The notes: generated by a model from the sequence alone, not told the origin. DNA of 64,000 nt from Paucimonas lemoignei (GCF_004342585.1 NZ_SLZQ01000012.1:52843-116842), one strand, 5' to 3'; shown: positions 9,563-19,653, numbered from the stretch's first letter. Made by a program: numbers and translations.

Positions 9563-10861
9563 ATGAACATGCAAGTCGACGTTCAATTTTCGCGCGGCGC
9601 CGCGGCGCTGGCACAGCAGTATTTCAGCGTGCGCTCGCATTCGATGCAGCTTTGCGAGCCGCTGTCCGAAGAGGATTGCTGCGCGCAGTCGATGCCGGAT
9701 GCCAGTCCGGTCAAATGGCATCTGGCGCATACGACATGGTTTTTCGAAACCTTTATCCTGGAACGGTATGAGCAGCATTTTCAACCGTTCCATCCGCAAT
9801 TCCGCATGCTGTTCAACTCTTACTACAACGGCGTGGGTGACCGGCACCCGCGCCCGCAACGAGGTTTGCTGACACGGCCGGCGCTTTCTGAAGTGCTCGA
9901 TTATCGCCGGCACGTCGATGCCCGCATGATGAGCTTGCTGTCGCAGACTGATGTCGACGAGGCCGTGCTGCCGCTGGTCGAGCTGGGGCTGCATCACGAG
10001 CAGCAGCACCAGGAACTCATGCTTACCGATGTCAAGCACCTGCTTTCTCACAATCCGCTGTTTCCTGCCTATCACGGCGAGCCGGCGCCTGAACCGGGCC
10101 AGGCCTTGCCTCTGCAATGGCTATCCTTTGAAGCCGGAGTAGTGGAAATCGGGCACGCAGGCACGGGCTTTTGTTTCGACAACGAGCTGCCGCGCCATCG
10201 CCAGTTTGTCGAAGCGTTTCAGCTGGCGTCGCGCGTGGTCAGCAATGGCGAGTATCTGGCATTCGTGAACGATGGCGGATATGCCGATCCGGCGCTTTGG
10301 CTATCGGAAGGATGGGACTGGGCGCAAGCCAATCGGATCAGCCGGCCCTTGTACTGGCGCGCATCCGGGGAAACTTGTCAGGACATGCGGCCGACTAGTG
10401 AAACGGATCAGCAGGAATGGTACGAATTCACCCTGCATGGTTTGCAGCCGCTCGACCTGCACGCGCCGGTCAGCCATCTCTCCTATTTCGAGGCAGATGC
10501 TTACGCGCGCTGGGTCGGCGCCAGGTTGCCGACCGAGGCTGAGTGGGAACTCGCAGCCAGCCGAGAAAGCGATGAAGCCGAACAGAATGCCACGCTGCTA
10601 CCAGCCGCATGGCAAGGCAAGGTGCTGCAACTGTTCGGCGCATGCTGGCAATGGACATCCAGCAGCTATTCACCGTATCCCGGTTACGCGCCTGCGCCCG
10701 GCGCGATAGGCGAATACAACGGCAAGTTCATGGTCAACCAATATGTCTTGCGCGGATCATCCTGCGCGACGCCGCCCGGACATGCTCGTCATACCTACCG
10801 AAATTTCTTTCCCGCTTCGGCACGCTGGCAATTTACCGGCATCCGCCTGGCACGCTCCTGA
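9563..10861 (+). CDS. egtB: Ergothioneine biosynthesis sulfoxide synthase EgtB (432 aa)
   Basis: EgtB is a mononuclear non-haem iron enzyme that joins hercynine to a cysteine-type thiol with oxygen. The N-terminal DinB-like domain carries the iron ligands: a histidine in [13 protein letters not shown] (about residue 52) and the HxxxHxE motif in [12 protein letters not shown] (about residue 143). The C-terminal formylglycine-generating-enzyme-like domain has [13 protein letters not shown], a LRGSSCATP motif, RNFF and the C-terminal GIRLAR. The ATG at 9563 follows the egtD stop by 17 bases. No egtA, egtC or egtE is adjacent, so the thiol donor and the C-S lyase step cannot be assigned from this locus. 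Confidence 0.93.
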   Translation: MNMQVDVQFSRGAAALAQQYFSVRSHSMQLCEPLSEEDCCAQSMPDASPVKWHLAHTTWFFETFILERYEQHFQPFHPQFRMLFNSYYNGVGDRHPRPQRGLLTRPALSEVLDYRRHVDARMMSLLSQTDVDEAVLPLVELGLHHEQQHQELMLTDVKHLLSHNPLFPAYHGEPAPEPGQALPLQWLSFEAGVVEIGHAGTGFCFDNELPRHRQFVEAFQLASRVVSNGEYLAFVNDGGYADPALWLSEGWDWAQANRISRPLYWRASGETCQDMRPTSETDQQEWYEFTLHGLQPLDLHAPVSHLSYFEADAYARWVGARLPTEAEWELAASRESDEAEQNATLLPAAWQGKVLQLFGACWQWTSSSYSPYPGYAPAPGAIGEYNGKFMVNQYVLRGSSCATPPGHARHTYRNFFPASARWQFTGIRLARS

Positions 10862-10987
10862 GTTTTGCCGCACGAGGGATTTCGGTAATTTTTCACATTG
10901 CCGCAGTGCAATAGCTTACAGAGTTCCTTTGCAAAGATCTTTAATATTTCTCCTTAGAAAATAAATTGTCTTACAGGGGAAAATGCG

Positions 10988-11314
10988 ATGGATCTAGATT
11001 TTCAGGAAAGCCGGGTCATGGTGGAGCGTGCTCGCGAAGAAAGACGTGTGGCGCCGCACAAGGCGCCTCCGTATGTCACTGAAGAGGGGTTTGTGCTGTA
11101 CGACCGTCGTGAAGGCAGGGATCGCCGGCGTCGGCCGGAACAACCGATTGCAGCCAATGAAGCGGAACTTGACCTGGTTGCCCAACGCATGCAGCACCTG
11201 ACGGCGATGTGCAATTACATGGTGGCCCAGTCGAGGGCGCAAGCTGAAGTGGCGAAGGAAATCGGCAGCGACTGGTATCGTCCCGCTACCATGAGGTCGG
11301 CAAACGGCGCTTGA
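10988..11314 (+). CDS. Hypothetical charged protein (108 aa)
   Basis: The ORF has a clear ribosome binding site (AGGGGAAAA) before its ATG. The first half is strongly charged and arginine-rich (AREERRVAP, DRREGRDRRRRPEQP), the second half is predicted helical (ELDLVAQRMQHLTAMCNYMVAQSRAQAEVAKEIG). No family recognised. Its 3' end overlaps the 3' end of the convergent Crp/Fnr gene by 29 bases, so the two transcripts are antisense to each other at their ends. Confidence 0.6.
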   Translation: MDLDFQESRVMVERAREERRVAPHKAPPYVTEEGFVLYDRREGRDRRRRPEQPIAANEAELDLVAQRMQHLTAMCNYMVAQSRAQAEVAKEIGSDWYRPATMRSANGA

Positions 11315-11924
11315 TCACGATACGCTTGCGCGAGATATCGAGGTATTCGCCGGCGACGAGGTCTTTCATGATCTTGCTGACCATCTCGCGCGAGCAACCG
11401 ATCCGGCTGGCGATTTCCTGCTGGGTCAGCGGGGCCAGGATCATCCGTTCGCCATCGACGGTTTCGGCCAGGTCATTGAGCAACTGCACCAGCCGGCCGT
11501 AGACATCCAGCAGCGCCAGGCTCTTGATGTTACGGTTCAATGCCCTTGTACGGCGGATGAGCTTGCCGAGCAGGGAAAAAATAAAGTCCGGGTGGCTGCG
11601 CAGGAAGCTGCGAAAATCTTCGAGAGTAATGATGGCCAGCTTCACCGGCTCCATTGCCATCACGGAAGCAGAGCGCGACCCTGGCTCCAGCGCCATTTCA
11701 CCGAAATAATCGCCCGCGCCCATGGTCGAAATGACGATCTGGTTGCCTTCCTCATCCGCCAGGAAAATCCGTACCGTGCCCGAGATGATGAAGTAGACCC
11801 CGTTGGGGGCGTCGCCTTCGTTAATGATGATGGTGTTACGCGGAAAAGTACGGACAACAGCGCGTTCCAGCAAGTCGTCGGCATCTTTCGCCGACAGGTC
11901 AGGGACAACTAAGCTCGATTTCAC
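11286..11924 (-). CDS. Crp/Fnr-family transcriptional regulator (212 aa)
   Basis: The N-terminal cyclic-nucleotide-binding fold (about residues 10-125) contains GDAPNGVYFIISGTVRIF and GDYFGEMALEPGSRSASVMA; the C-terminal helix-turn-helix is LTQQEIASRIGCSREMVSKIMKDL (about residues 166-189). There is no N-terminal cysteine cluster, so it is not an oxygen-sensing Fnr with a 4Fe-4S centre. The GTG start is supported by GAGGAAG six bases upstream. The effector and target genes cannot be told from the sequence. It is convergent with the 108-residue hypothetical gene. Confidence 0.9.
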   Translation of the reverse strand: MKSSLVVPDLSAKDADDLLERAVVRTFPRNTIIINEGDAPNGVYFIISGTVRIFLADEEGNQIVISTMGAGDYFGEMALEPGSRSASVMAMEPVKLAIITLEDFRSFLRSHPDFIFSLLGKLIRRTRALNRNIKSLALLDVYGRLVQLLNDLAETVDGERMILAPLTQQEIASRIGCSREMVSKIMKDLVAGEYLDISRKRIVIKRRLPTSW

Positions 11925-12114
11925 AAGACTTCCTCGTGTAAGAGTCGCCGGCTTTTATCTACATTTTCATCTACGTTTAATGCCTGGCTGCAAGACGCAG
12001 AGACTACCTGAAAAATTGTAATAAATAAATATCGTGTGGACATTTGATACGGATGCCGCACTTCGCTTACCAATTGACGATAATGCAGATATGCGGACGG
12101 CACCGGAGGCAGGC

Positions 12115-12843
12115 ATGGCATACGAACTCTATTACTGGCCTGATATTCAAGGACGCGGCGAATTCGTGCGCCTGGCGCTGGAAGAAGCGGCGGCCGAATA
12201 TATTGATGTGGCACGCCAGCCGGCCCGGCAGGGTGGCGGCATGGCAGCCATGATGACATTGCTGGAAGAGGGCGCTTCAGGCAGAGTGTCGTTTGCCCCG
12301 CCGTTTTTGAAGGATGGCGATTTCCTGATCGGGCAGACGGCGAATATCCTGCTTTACCTCGGGAGCAAACTGGGCTTGGCGCCGCGCGACGAAGCCGGAC
12401 GGTTGTGGGCGCATCAGCTTCAATTGACCGTGGCCGACCTGGTGGTCGAAGTGCACGATACCCATCATCCCATCTCGGTGAACCTGTATTACGACGATCA
12501 AAAGAAAGAAGCCAAAAAGCGGGCACGGGAATTCATCGATAGCCGCTTGCCGAAATTCCTTGGCTACTTTGAGCAGGTCCATGCGGCCAATCCCCGTCGC
12601 GGCGACTTCATGGTCGGGAGCAAGCTATCGTACGTGGATTTGTCGATCTTCCAGGTGATCGAAGGCTTGCGGTATGCGTTTCCGCGCGCGATGCAAAAGC
12701 AGGAGCCCGATTATCCGCGCCTGGTCGAACTGCACGATCGGGTGCAGGAGCGCCCGAATATCGCCGCTTACCTGGCGTCGGAGCGCCGCCTGCCTTTTTC
12801 TGAAGAGGGAATCTTCCGGCATTATCCCGAGCTGGAGCGTTAG
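12115..12843 (+). CDS. Glutathione S-transferase family protein (242 aa)
   Basis: The N-terminal thioredoxin-like domain begins ELYYWPDIQGRGEFVRLALEE, typical of sigma/alpha-like glutathione S-transferases, with the glutathione-contacting segment around QTANILLYLGSK; the C-terminal helical domain contains GDFMVGSKLSYVDLSIFQV. The ATG at 12115 is chosen over the more upstream in-frame codon because GGAGG lies just before it and because the family starts there. The substrate is unknown. It stands alone, divergent from the Crp/Fnr gene. Confidence 0.88.
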   Translation: MAYELYYWPDIQGRGEFVRLALEEAAAEYIDVARQPARQGGGMAAMMTLLEEGASGRVSFAPPFLKDGDFLIGQTANILLYLGSKLGLAPRDEAGRLWAHQLQLTVADLVVEVHDTHHPISVNLYYDDQKKEAKKRAREFIDSRLPKFLGYFEQVHAANPRRGDFMVGSKLSYVDLSIFQVIEGLRYAFPRAMQKQEPDYPRLVELHDRVQERPNIAAYLASERRLPFSEEGIFRHYPELER

Positions 12844-12938
12844 CCGGGGCGAATGACTGCTTGGGCGACATGTAAGACCGTTCGAAACTGGGCTGATAAA
12901 TACATATGCGGTATCGGCTGCGATTTGCCTATCTCTAC

Positions 12939-14555
12939 CTATTTCAGTTCCCGTAACTTGCGCCAAAGGGTAGTGCGGCTGATACCGAGATGTCTGGCTG
13001 CCGCTTCCCGGTTGCCGCCAAAGCGCGCCAGCACTTCGGCAATATTTTCCTGTGGTAATGCTACCGGCGTGCTGACTGGTATTGGCAGATTAGTCCCGGC
13101 GGATTGCTGTAACAGTTCCGGCGCTACTCCCAGCACGAAGTTCGGCGTCAAGGCTTGCAAAGGATTCGCCGCCAGGAACAGCGCCAGGCGCTCCATCAGA
13201 TTGCGCAATTCGCGTACATTGCCAGGCCAGGCATAACTGGCCAGGAGCGGCGCGCAGGCGACGACTTCGGCATGCAGGTTGGCGTGCGGCCTCACATTGA
13301 GCGCCGCCAGCGCATTCTTCAGACACCATTCCGCCAGCGCGACCAGATCGTCTGTTCGTTCACGCAAGGGCGGCAAGCTCACGCGCAGCACGCCCAGGCG
13401 ATAAAACAGGTCGGCACGAAAGCGCCCATCGCGAATGCGCGCCTCCAGGTCGCAATGCGTGGCAGACACGATGCGCACATCCACCGGAATTGGCCGGGTG
13501 CCGCCGACGCGCACCACTTCGCGTTCTTCCAGCACCCGCAACAGGCGGGTCTGCAGCGGCGGCGGCATCTCGCCGATCTCGTCCAGGAATAGCGTGCCGT
13601 GATTGGCGGCTTCGAACAGGCCGGCATGGCCGCCGCGGCGCGAGCCGGTGAATGCGCCTTCTTCGTAGCCGAACAGTTCGGATTCCAGCAGCGATTCAGC
13701 CACCGCGCCGCAATTGATGGCGACGAAGGGATGGCGTGTGCGCGGACTTTCGCGATGGATTGCCTGTGCCACCAGTTCCTTGCCGGTGCCGGTCTCGCCC
13801 TGGATCAGCACGGTGGCAGGCGAACGGGCAAAGAGGGCGATCGACCTCCGCACGCGTTCCATGGCTTCGGACTCGCCGCGCAAGTCGTTCAGGCCGTGGC
13901 GCGCGCGCAGCGAGTCCGCTTGCGGATGCAACCGGCTGCGGGAGGTTTCCAGTTGCGTGAAGCGGGCGATTTCCAGCGCATCTTCGAACGCCTGCCTGAT
14001 GGTGGCTGCCGAATACAGGAACACGCCGGTCAAGCCTGCTTCCTCGGCCAGGTCGGTGATCAGCCCGGCGCCGACCACGGCCTTGACCCCGGCGGCTTTC
14101 AATTCGCTGATCGCGGCGCGGGCATCTTCTTCGGTGGCGTAAGTGCGCTGTACCAGTTTCAGTCCAAAGGTTTCCTGGAACTGCGCCAAGGCCGGCATGG
14201 TTTCCTGATAGGTGACGATGCCGATATCGGGCGAAATCTTGCGCGCGCGCGCCAGCGCCTGCATCACATCGAAGCCGCTGGCCTTGGCGACCACTACCGG
14301 CACGGCGGCGATGCGGCTTTTCAGATAGGCGGCATTGGAACCGGCGGCGATGATGGCGTCGCAGCGTTCTGTGGCCATGCGTTCGCGGATATGCTGCACG
14401 GCATCTTCGAAGCCAAGGTGGATCGGCTCGATCGTGGCACGGTCATTGAACTCGACCATGATGTCGCGGAACAAGTCGAACAGGCGCGAGATCGAGACGG
14501 TCCAGATGACCGGCTTGTCAGCGCCTTCGCGCGGAGGAAAAGTAGGACGTGTCAT
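12939..14555 (-). CDS. prpR: Propionate catabolism operon regulator PrpR (538 aa)
   Basis: A sigma-54-dependent activator that senses 2-methylcitrate. Domains in order: PrpR N-terminal sensor (about residues 1-200), AAA+ domain with Walker [18 protein letters not shown], the sigma-54 contact loop GAFTGS (the usual loop is GAFTGA), Walker [12 protein letters not shown], and a C-terminal Fis-type helix-turn-helix ([20 protein letters not shown]). It is divergent from prpB with a 220-base shared control region; one operator repeat covers its own start codon, which suggests autoregulation. Confidence 0.94.
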   Translation of the reverse strand: MTRPTFPPREGADKPVIWTVSISRLFDLFRDIMVEFNDRATIEPIHLGFEDAVQHIRERMATERCDAIIAAGSNAAYLKSRIAAVPVVVAKASGFDVMQALARARKISPDIGIVTYQETMPALAQFQETFGLKLVQRTYATEEDARAAISELKAAGVKAVVGAGLITDLAEEAGLTGVFLYSAATIRQAFEDALEIARFTQLETSRSRLHPQADSLRARHGLNDLRGESEAMERVRRSIALFARSPATVLIQGETGTGKELVAQAIHRESPRTRHPFVAINCGAVAESLLESELFGYEEGAFTGSRRGGHAGLFEAANHGTLFLDEIGEMPPPLQTRLLRVLEEREVVRVGGTRPIPVDVRIVSATHCDLEARIRDGRFRADLFYRLGVLRVSLPPLRERTDDLVALAEWCLKNALAALNVRPHANLHAEVVACAPLLASYAWPGNVRELRNLMERLALFLAANPLQALTPNFVLGVAPELLQQSAGTNLPIPVSTPVALPQENIAEVLARFGGNREAAARHLGISRTTLWRKLRELK

Positions 14556-14604
14556 GTTTCATTTTACGTTTCATTCGTTTCAATTGTAACGCTGAATGAA
14601 ACAT
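14554..14604. promoter_or_regulatory. Probable PrpR operator cluster
   Basis: A 10-bp perfect inverted repeat, ATGTTTCATT at 14554-14563 and AATGAAACAT at 14595-14604, encloses two more direct copies of the same half-site (GTTTCATT at 14568-14575 and GTTTCAATT from 14577). The cluster lies about 130-180 bases upstream of the prpB sigma-54 promoter, where a bacterial enhancer-binding protein would bind, and overlaps the prpR start codon. Assignment to PrpR is by position. Confidence 0.65.
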
Positions 14605-14711
14605 AGGGAAAGCTGCGTTGGAAATTGCATTTTTCACAATCTTTACGTAAGTAATTGAATTGAAAATCTAAATTTGACAGACGCAAGGTTGTCAGGAACC
14701 TGGCAAAAGCC

Positions 14712-14727
14712 TGGCACAGCCATTGCA
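14712..14727 (+). promoter_or_regulatory. Sigma-54 promoter of prpB
   Basis: TGGCAC (-24) and TTGCA (-12) match the sigma-54 consensus exactly, with GG at 14713-14714 and GC at 14725-14726 (ten bases between them). Transcription should start near 14738, about 38 bases before the prpB ATG. It fits activation by PrpR. Confidence 0.85.
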
Positions 14728-14775
14728 AAGTACTAGCACCATTGCAACACATTTCACCCACATAAAGGTGCATAC

Positions 14776-15666
14776 ATGACCCAAATCTCCGCAGGCGCAG
14801 CCTTCCGCAAAGCGGTAAAAGAAGAAGCCCCCTTGCAAGTTGTCGGCGCCATCAATGCCAACCACGCCTTGCTGGCCAAGCGTGCCGGCTTCAAGGCAAT
14901 CTATCTGTCCGGTGGCGGCGTCGCAGCCGGTTCGCTCGGCTTGCCTGACCTCGGCATTTCCAACCTCGACGATGTCCTGACCGACGTGCGCCGCATCACC
15001 GACGTGTGCGACCTGCCGTTGCTGGTGGACGTCGATACCGGTTTCGGTTCCTCGGCCTTCAACGTCGCCCGCACCGTCAAGTCGATGATCAAGTTTGGCG
15101 CCGCCGCCATCCATATCGAAGACCAAGTCGGCGCCAAGCGCTGCGGCCATCGTCCCAACAAGGAAATCGTCAGCAAGCAGGAAATGGTCGACCGCATCAA
15201 GGCAGCGGTGGACGCCCGCACCGATGAAAACTTCGTCATCATGGCGCGCACCGACGCGCTCGCCGTCGAAGGCCTGGAAGCCGCGCTCGACCGCGCCCAG
15301 GCTTGCGTCGAAGCCGGCGCCGACATGATCTTCCCGGAAGCGATCACCCAGCTCGACATGTACAAGACTTTCGCCGACGCCGTGAAGGTGCCGGTGCTGG
15401 CCAATATCACCGAGTTCGGTGCCACGCCCCTGTATACCGTCGAAGAGCTGAAGTCGGTCGATGTCGGCCTGGTGCTGTATCCGCTGTCGGCGTTCCGCGC
15501 CATGAACAAGGCAGCGGAAAACGTCTACACCGCGATTCGCCGCGACGGCACGCAAAAGAATGTGGTCGATACCATGCAAACCCGCATGGAGCTGTACGAG
15601 CGCATCAACTATCACGACTTCGAGCAAAAGCTGGATGCGCTGTTCGCCCAGCAAAAAGCCAAGTAA
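14776..15666 (+). CDS. prpB: 2-methylisocitrate lyase PrpB (296 aa)
   Basis: PrpB splits 2-methylisocitrate into pyruvate and succinate, the last step of the 2-methylcitrate cycle. The protein belongs to the isocitrate lyase/PEP mutase superfamily: [27 protein letters not shown] is interrupted here for brevity as its key parts AINANHA and YLSGGG; the metal-binding DVDTGFG and the catalytic KRCGH motif (about residue 122) are present. It is the first gene downstream of the sigma-54 promoter and is followed by prpC 46 bases later. Confidence 0.96.
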   Translation: MTQISAGAAFRKAVKEEAPLQVVGAINANHALLAKRAGFKAIYLSGGGVAAGSLGLPDLGISNLDDVLTDVRRITDVCDLPLLVDVDTGFGSSAFNVARTVKSMIKFGAAAIHIEDQVGAKRCGHRPNKEIVSKQEMVDRIKAAVDARTDENFVIMARTDALAVEGLEAALDRAQACVEAGADMIFPEAITQLDMYKTFADAVKVPVLANITEFGATPLYTVEELKSVDVGLVLYPLSAFRAMNKAAENVYTAIRRDGTQKNVVDTMQTRMELYERINYHDFEQKLDALFAQQKAK

Positions 15667-15712
15667 TTCTTTTTTACCGTATTGAATTGACATTCTGATC
15701 TAGGAGAAGACG

Positions 15713-16867
15713 ATGAGCGAACAACAAACCAGCGGTTTCAAGCCGAAGAAGTCCGTGGCCCTGTCGGGCGTTGCAGCAGGTAACACCGCCTTGTGTACTG
15801 TCGGCCGCAGTGGCAACGACTTGCATTACCGTGGTTACGACATCCTGGACGTAGCGGATGCCTGCGAATTCGAGGAAATCGCCCACCTGCTGGTGCACGG
15901 CAAGCTGCCTAACGCCGCCGAGCTGAAGGCCTACAAGGCCAAGCTGAAAGCCCTGCGCGGCCTGCCGGCGAACGTGAAAGCCGTGCTGGAAGCCTTGCCC
16001 GCCGCTTCGCATCCGATGGATGTCATGCGCACCGGCGTCTCGGCGCTGGGTTGCGCGCTGCCGGAAAAGGATGACCACAACACGCCGGGCGCGCGCGATA
16101 TCGCCGACCGCCTGATGGCATCGCTCGGCTCCATGCTGCTGTACTGGTACCACTTCAGCAATAACGGCCGCCGCATCGAAGTGGAAACCGATGATGACTC
16201 CATCGGCGGTCACTTCCTGCACCTGCTGCATGGCGAAAAGCCGTCGGCATCGTGGGAAAAAGCGATGCACACCTCGCTGATCCTGTACGCCGAGCATGAG
16301 TTCAACGCCTCGACTTTCACCGGCCGCGTCATCGCCGGCACGGGTTCCGACATGTACTCGGCCATCACCGGCGCCATCGGCGCGCTGCGCGGCCCGAAGC
16401 ATGGCGGCGCCAATGAAGTCGCCTTCGAAATCCAGAAACGCTACGACAATCCGGATGAGGCGGAAGCAGACATCAAGAAGCGCGTCGAGAACAAGGAAGT
16501 CGTGATCGGCTTTGGCCATCCGGTGTACACCATTTCCGACCCGCGCAACAAGGTCATCAAGGAAGTGGCGCGCCAGCTGTCGCAGGAAGCCGGTTCGATG
16601 AAGATGTTCGATATCGCCGAGCGCCTGGAAACCGTCATGTGGGATATCAAGAAGATGTTCCCGAACCTCGACTGGTTCTCGGCTGTGTCGTACCACATGA
16701 TGGGCGTGCCGACCGCGATGTTTACGCCGCTTTTCGTCATCGCCCGTACTTCCGGCTGGTCCGCGCACATCATCGAGCAACGCATCGACAACAAGATCAT
16801 CCGCCCGAGCGCGAACTACGTTGGCCCGGAAGATCTGAAGTTTGTGCCGCTGAAGGACCGCAAGTAA
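15713..16867 (+). CDS. prpC: 2-methylcitrate synthase PrpC (384 aa)
   Basis: PrpC condenses propionyl-CoA with oxaloacetate to 2-methylcitrate. The citrate-synthase fold is clear: LHYRGYDI near the N-terminus, the substrate-binding region [12 protein letters not shown], the catalytic [14 protein letters not shown] and the C-terminal arginine-containing part near [16 protein letters not shown]. Length and the neighbouring prpB and acnD identify it as the methylcitrate rather than the TCA enzyme. A GGAG ribosome binding site lies six to nine bases before the ATG. Confidence 0.95.
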   Translation: MSEQQTSGFKPKKSVALSGVAAGNTALCTVGRSGNDLHYRGYDILDVADACEFEEIAHLLVHGKLPNAAELKAYKAKLKALRGLPANVKAVLEALPAASHPMDVMRTGVSALGCALPEKDDHNTPGARDIADRLMASLGSMLLYWYHFSNNGRRIEVETDDDSIGGHFLHLLHGEKPSASWEKAMHTSLILYAEHEFNASTFTGRVIAGTGSDMYSAITGAIGALRGPKHGGANEVAFEIQKRYDNPDEAEADIKKRVENKEVVIGFGHPVYTISDPRNKVIKEVARQLSQEAGSMKMFDIAERLETVMWDIKKMFPNLDWFSAVSYHMMGVPTAMFTPLFVIARTSGWSAHIIEQRIDNKIIRPSANYVGPEDLKFVPLKDRK

Positions 16868-16917
16868 AACGTCGGCATCCGGCTACTGCGCGATCCATGG
16901 ACAAGCCTGCGATGCTC

Positions 16918-17017
16918 ACCGTACTCAAGTACGGTTGCGCTTCTCGGCATGCCCATGTACCGCTCGCTACGCCGTCTTTCCGACGTTTCAGGCTTGCCAT
17001 AATTCATGGCAAGCCTG
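16918..17017. repeat. Paired inverted repeats in the prpC-acnD gap
   Basis: Two perfect inverted repeats lie in the 176-base gap. The first is ACCGTACT/AGTACGGT at 16918-16935 with a 2-base centre. The second is a 12-bp stem, CAGGCTTGCCAT at 16989-17000 and ATGGCAAGCCTG at 17006-17017, with a 5-base loop, ending 26 bases before the acnD ATG. There is no T-run, so they are not simple terminators. They could be mRNA processing or stabilising stems, or a dispersed intergenic repeat of the REP type. Confidence 0.6.
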
Positions 17018-17043
17018 GCCGCCTGAATATCGAGGACTGATTC

Positions 17044-19644
17044 ATGAATACTTCCTACCGCAAAAACCTGCCGGGCACCAAGCTGGATTATTTCGACGCG
17101 CGTGCCGCTGTCGAAGCCATCAAGCCCGGCTCCTGGGATACGCTCCCGTACACGTCGCGCGTGCATGCCGAGAATCTCGTGCGCCGCTGCGATCCTGCCA
17201 TCCTCAACGAATGCCTGATCCAGCTCATCGAGCGCAAGCGTGAACGCGACTTCCCCTGGTTCCCGGCACGCGTGGTCTGCCACGACATTCTCGGCCAGAC
17301 CGCGCTGGTGGATCTCGCCGGCCTGCGTGACGCCATCGCCGATCAAGGCGGCGACCCGGCCAAGGTCAATCCCGTCGTGCCGGTGCAGCTGATTGTCGAC
17401 CATTCGCTGGCCGTCGAGTGCGGTGGCTTCGATCCCGATGCCTTCGCAAAAAACCGCGCCATCGAAGATCGTCGCAATGAAGACCGCTTCGACTTCATCA
17501 ACTGGACCAAGCTGGCATTCAAGAATGTCGACGTGATCCCGCCGGGTAACGGCATCATGCACCAGATCAACCTGGAAAAGATGTCGCCGGTGATTCACAA
17601 CGATCACGGCGTCGCCTACCCGGACACTTGCGTCGGCACCGACTCGCACACGCCGCACGTCGATGCGCTGGGCGTGATCGCCGTCGGCGTGGGCGGCCTG
17701 GAAGCCGAAAACGTCATGCTCGGCCGCGCCTCGTGGATGCGCCTGCCGGAAATCGTCGGCGTCGAACTTTCCGGCCGTCGTCAGCCGGGCATCACCGCCA
17801 CCGATATCGTGCTGGCGCTGACCGAATTCCTGCGCAAGTCGAAAGTGGTCGGCTCCTATCTCGAGTTCTACGGCGAAGGCGCTGCCAGCCTGACCCTGGG
17901 CGACCGCGCGACCATCTCCAACATGGCTCCTGAATATGGCGCCACCGCGGCGATGTTCTCGATCGACCAGCAAACCCTCGAATACCTGAAGCTGACCGGC
18001 CGCGATGACGAGCAAGTCAAGCTGGTGGAAACCTATGCCAAGGAAGCCGGCCTGTGGTCGGATTCGCTCAAGAATGCCGTGTACGAGCGCGTGCTGAAGT
18101 TCGACCTGTCGACTGTCGTGCGCAACATGGCAGGTCCGTCGAACCCGCACGCCCGTGTGGCAACTGCCGAGCTGGTCGCCAAGGGCATCGCCGGCAAGTG
18201 GGAAGAGGTCCCCGGCCAGATGCCGGACGGCGCCGTGATCATCGCCGCCATCACCAGCTGCACCAACACCTCCAACCCGCGCAACGTGATCGCCGCAGGT
18301 CTGCTGGCGCGCAATGCCAACAAGCTGGGCCTGGTGCGCAAGCCCTGGGTGAAGTCGTCGCTGGCTCCAGGCTCCAAGGTGGTCGAGCTGTACCTGAAGG
18401 AAGCGGGTCTGTTGCCCGAACTGGAAAAGCTCGGCTTCGGCATCGTCGCCTATGCCTGCACCTCGTGCAATGGCATGTCCGGCGCGCTCGATCCGAAGAT
18501 CCAGCAAGAGATTATCGACCGTGACCTGTACGCGACCGCCGTATTGTCGGGCAACCGCAATTTCGACGGCCGCATCCACCCGTACGCCAAGCAAGCCTTC
18601 CTGGCTTCGCCGCCGCTGGTGGTGGCCTACGCGATCGCCGGCACGGTGCGTTTCGATATCGAACAGGATGTGCTGACCGTAGTCGATGGCAAGGAAATCC
18701 GCCTGAAGGATATCTGGCCTTCGGACGAAGAGATCGATGCCATCATGAAGACGAGCGTCAAGCCGGAGATGTTCCGCAACGTCTACGAGCCGATGTTCAC
18801 CATCAAGAAGGAAGATGCTTCCAAGGTCAGCCCGCTGTACGACTGGCGTCCGATGTCGACCTATATCCGCCGTCCGCCGTACTGGGAAGGCGCGCTGGCA
18901 GGCGAACGCACCCTGAAAGGCATGCGTCCGCTGGCCCTGCTGCCGGATAACATCACCACCGACCACCTGTCGCCGTCCAACGCCATCATGCCGAATTCGG
19001 CAGCCGGCGAATACCTGGCCAAGATGGGCTTGCCGGAAGAAGACTTCAATTCCTACGCGACCCACCGCGGCGACCACCTGACCGCGCAGCGCGCCACCTT
19101 CGCCAATCCGACGTTGAAGAACGAGATGGTGCGCGATGCCGAAGGCAAGGCGAAAGCCGGTTCGCTGGCGCGCGTCGAGCCGGAAGGCCAGGTCATGCGC
19201 ATGTGGGAAGCCATCGAGACCTACATGAATCGCAAGCAGCCGCTGATCATCATCGCCGGCGCTGACTACGGTCAGGGCTCCTCGCGCGACTGGGCCGCCA
19301 AGGGCGTGCGTCTGGCCGGCGTGGAAGCGATTGTTGCCGAAGGCTTCGAGCGTATCCATCGCACCAATCTGATCGGCATGGGCGTGCTGCCGCTGGAGTT
19401 CAAACCGGGCGTCAATCGCATTACGCTTGGCCTCGACGGCACCGAGACATATGACGTGATCGGCGAGCGCAAGCCGCGCGCGGACCTGACCCTGGTCATC
19501 AACCGCAAGGATGGCAATCGCGTCGAAGTGCCGGTGACCTGCCGTCTCGACACCGCGGAAGAAGTCTCGATCTACGAAGCCGGCGGCGTGCTGCAACGCT
19601 TCGCCAAGGACTTCCTCGAATCGTCGTCGGCAAAAGCGGCGTAA
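17044..19644 (+). CDS. acnD: Fe/S-dependent 2-methylcitrate dehydratase AcnD (866 aa)
   Basis: AcnD is an aconitase-family enzyme that dehydrates 2-methylcitrate to a methylaconitate isomer; it replaces PrpD and works together with PrpF. The 4Fe-4S ligand cysteines are in AITSCTNTSNPRN and ACTSCNGMSG. The catalytic regions GTDSHTPHVDALG and, in the swivelling C-terminal domain, GADYGQGSSRDWAAKG are present. GAGGA lies seven bases before the ATG. A hairpin precedes the gene and another follows it. Confidence 0.95.
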   Translation: MNTSYRKNLPGTKLDYFDARAAVEAIKPGSWDTLPYTSRVHAENLVRRCDPAILNECLIQLIERKRERDFPWFPARVVCHDILGQTALVDLAGLRDAIADQGGDPAKVNPVVPVQLIVDHSLAVECGGFDPDAFAKNRAIEDRRNEDRFDFINWTKLAFKNVDVIPPGNGIMHQINLEKMSPVIHNDHGVAYPDTCVGTDSHTPHVDALGVIAVGVGGLEAENVMLGRASWMRLPEIVGVELSGRRQPGITATDIVLALTEFLRKSKVVGSYLEFYGEGAASLTLGDRATISNMAPEYGATAAMFSIDQQTLEYLKLTGRDDEQVKLVETYAKEAGLWSDSLKNAVYERVLKFDLSTVVRNMAGPSNPHARVATAELVAKGIAGKWEEVPGQMPDGAVIIAAITSCTNTSNPRNVIAAGLLARNANKLGLVRKPWVKSSLAPGSKVVELYLKEAGLLPELEKLGFGIVAYACTSCNGMSGALDPKIQQEIIDRDLYATAVLSGNRNFDGRIHPYAKQAFLASPPLVVAYAIAGTVRFDIEQDVLTVVDGKEIRLKDIWPSDEEIDAIMKTSVKPEMFRNVYEPMFTIKKEDASKVSPLYDWRPMSTYIRRPPYWEGALAGERTLKGMRPLALLPDNITTDHLSPSNAIMPNSAAGEYLAKMGLPEEDFNSYATHRGDHLTAQRATFANPTLKNEMVRDAEGKAKAGSLARVEPEGQVMRMWEAIETYMNRKQPLIIIAGADYGQGSSRDWAAKGVRLAGVEAIVAEGFERIHRTNLIGMGVLPLEFKPGVNRITLGLDGTETYDVIGERKPRADLTLVINRKDGNRVEVPVTCRLDTAEEVSIYEAGGVLQRFAKDFLESSSAKAA

Positions 19645-19653
19645 AGCCAAGTA

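Noticed and set aside
16816..19650. A 944-codon open frame antisense to acnD
   Set aside because: It is a codon-structure shadow of the GC-rich acnD gene: composition is dominated by His, Asp, Gly and Val with no domain, while acnD itself has all catalytic motifs.
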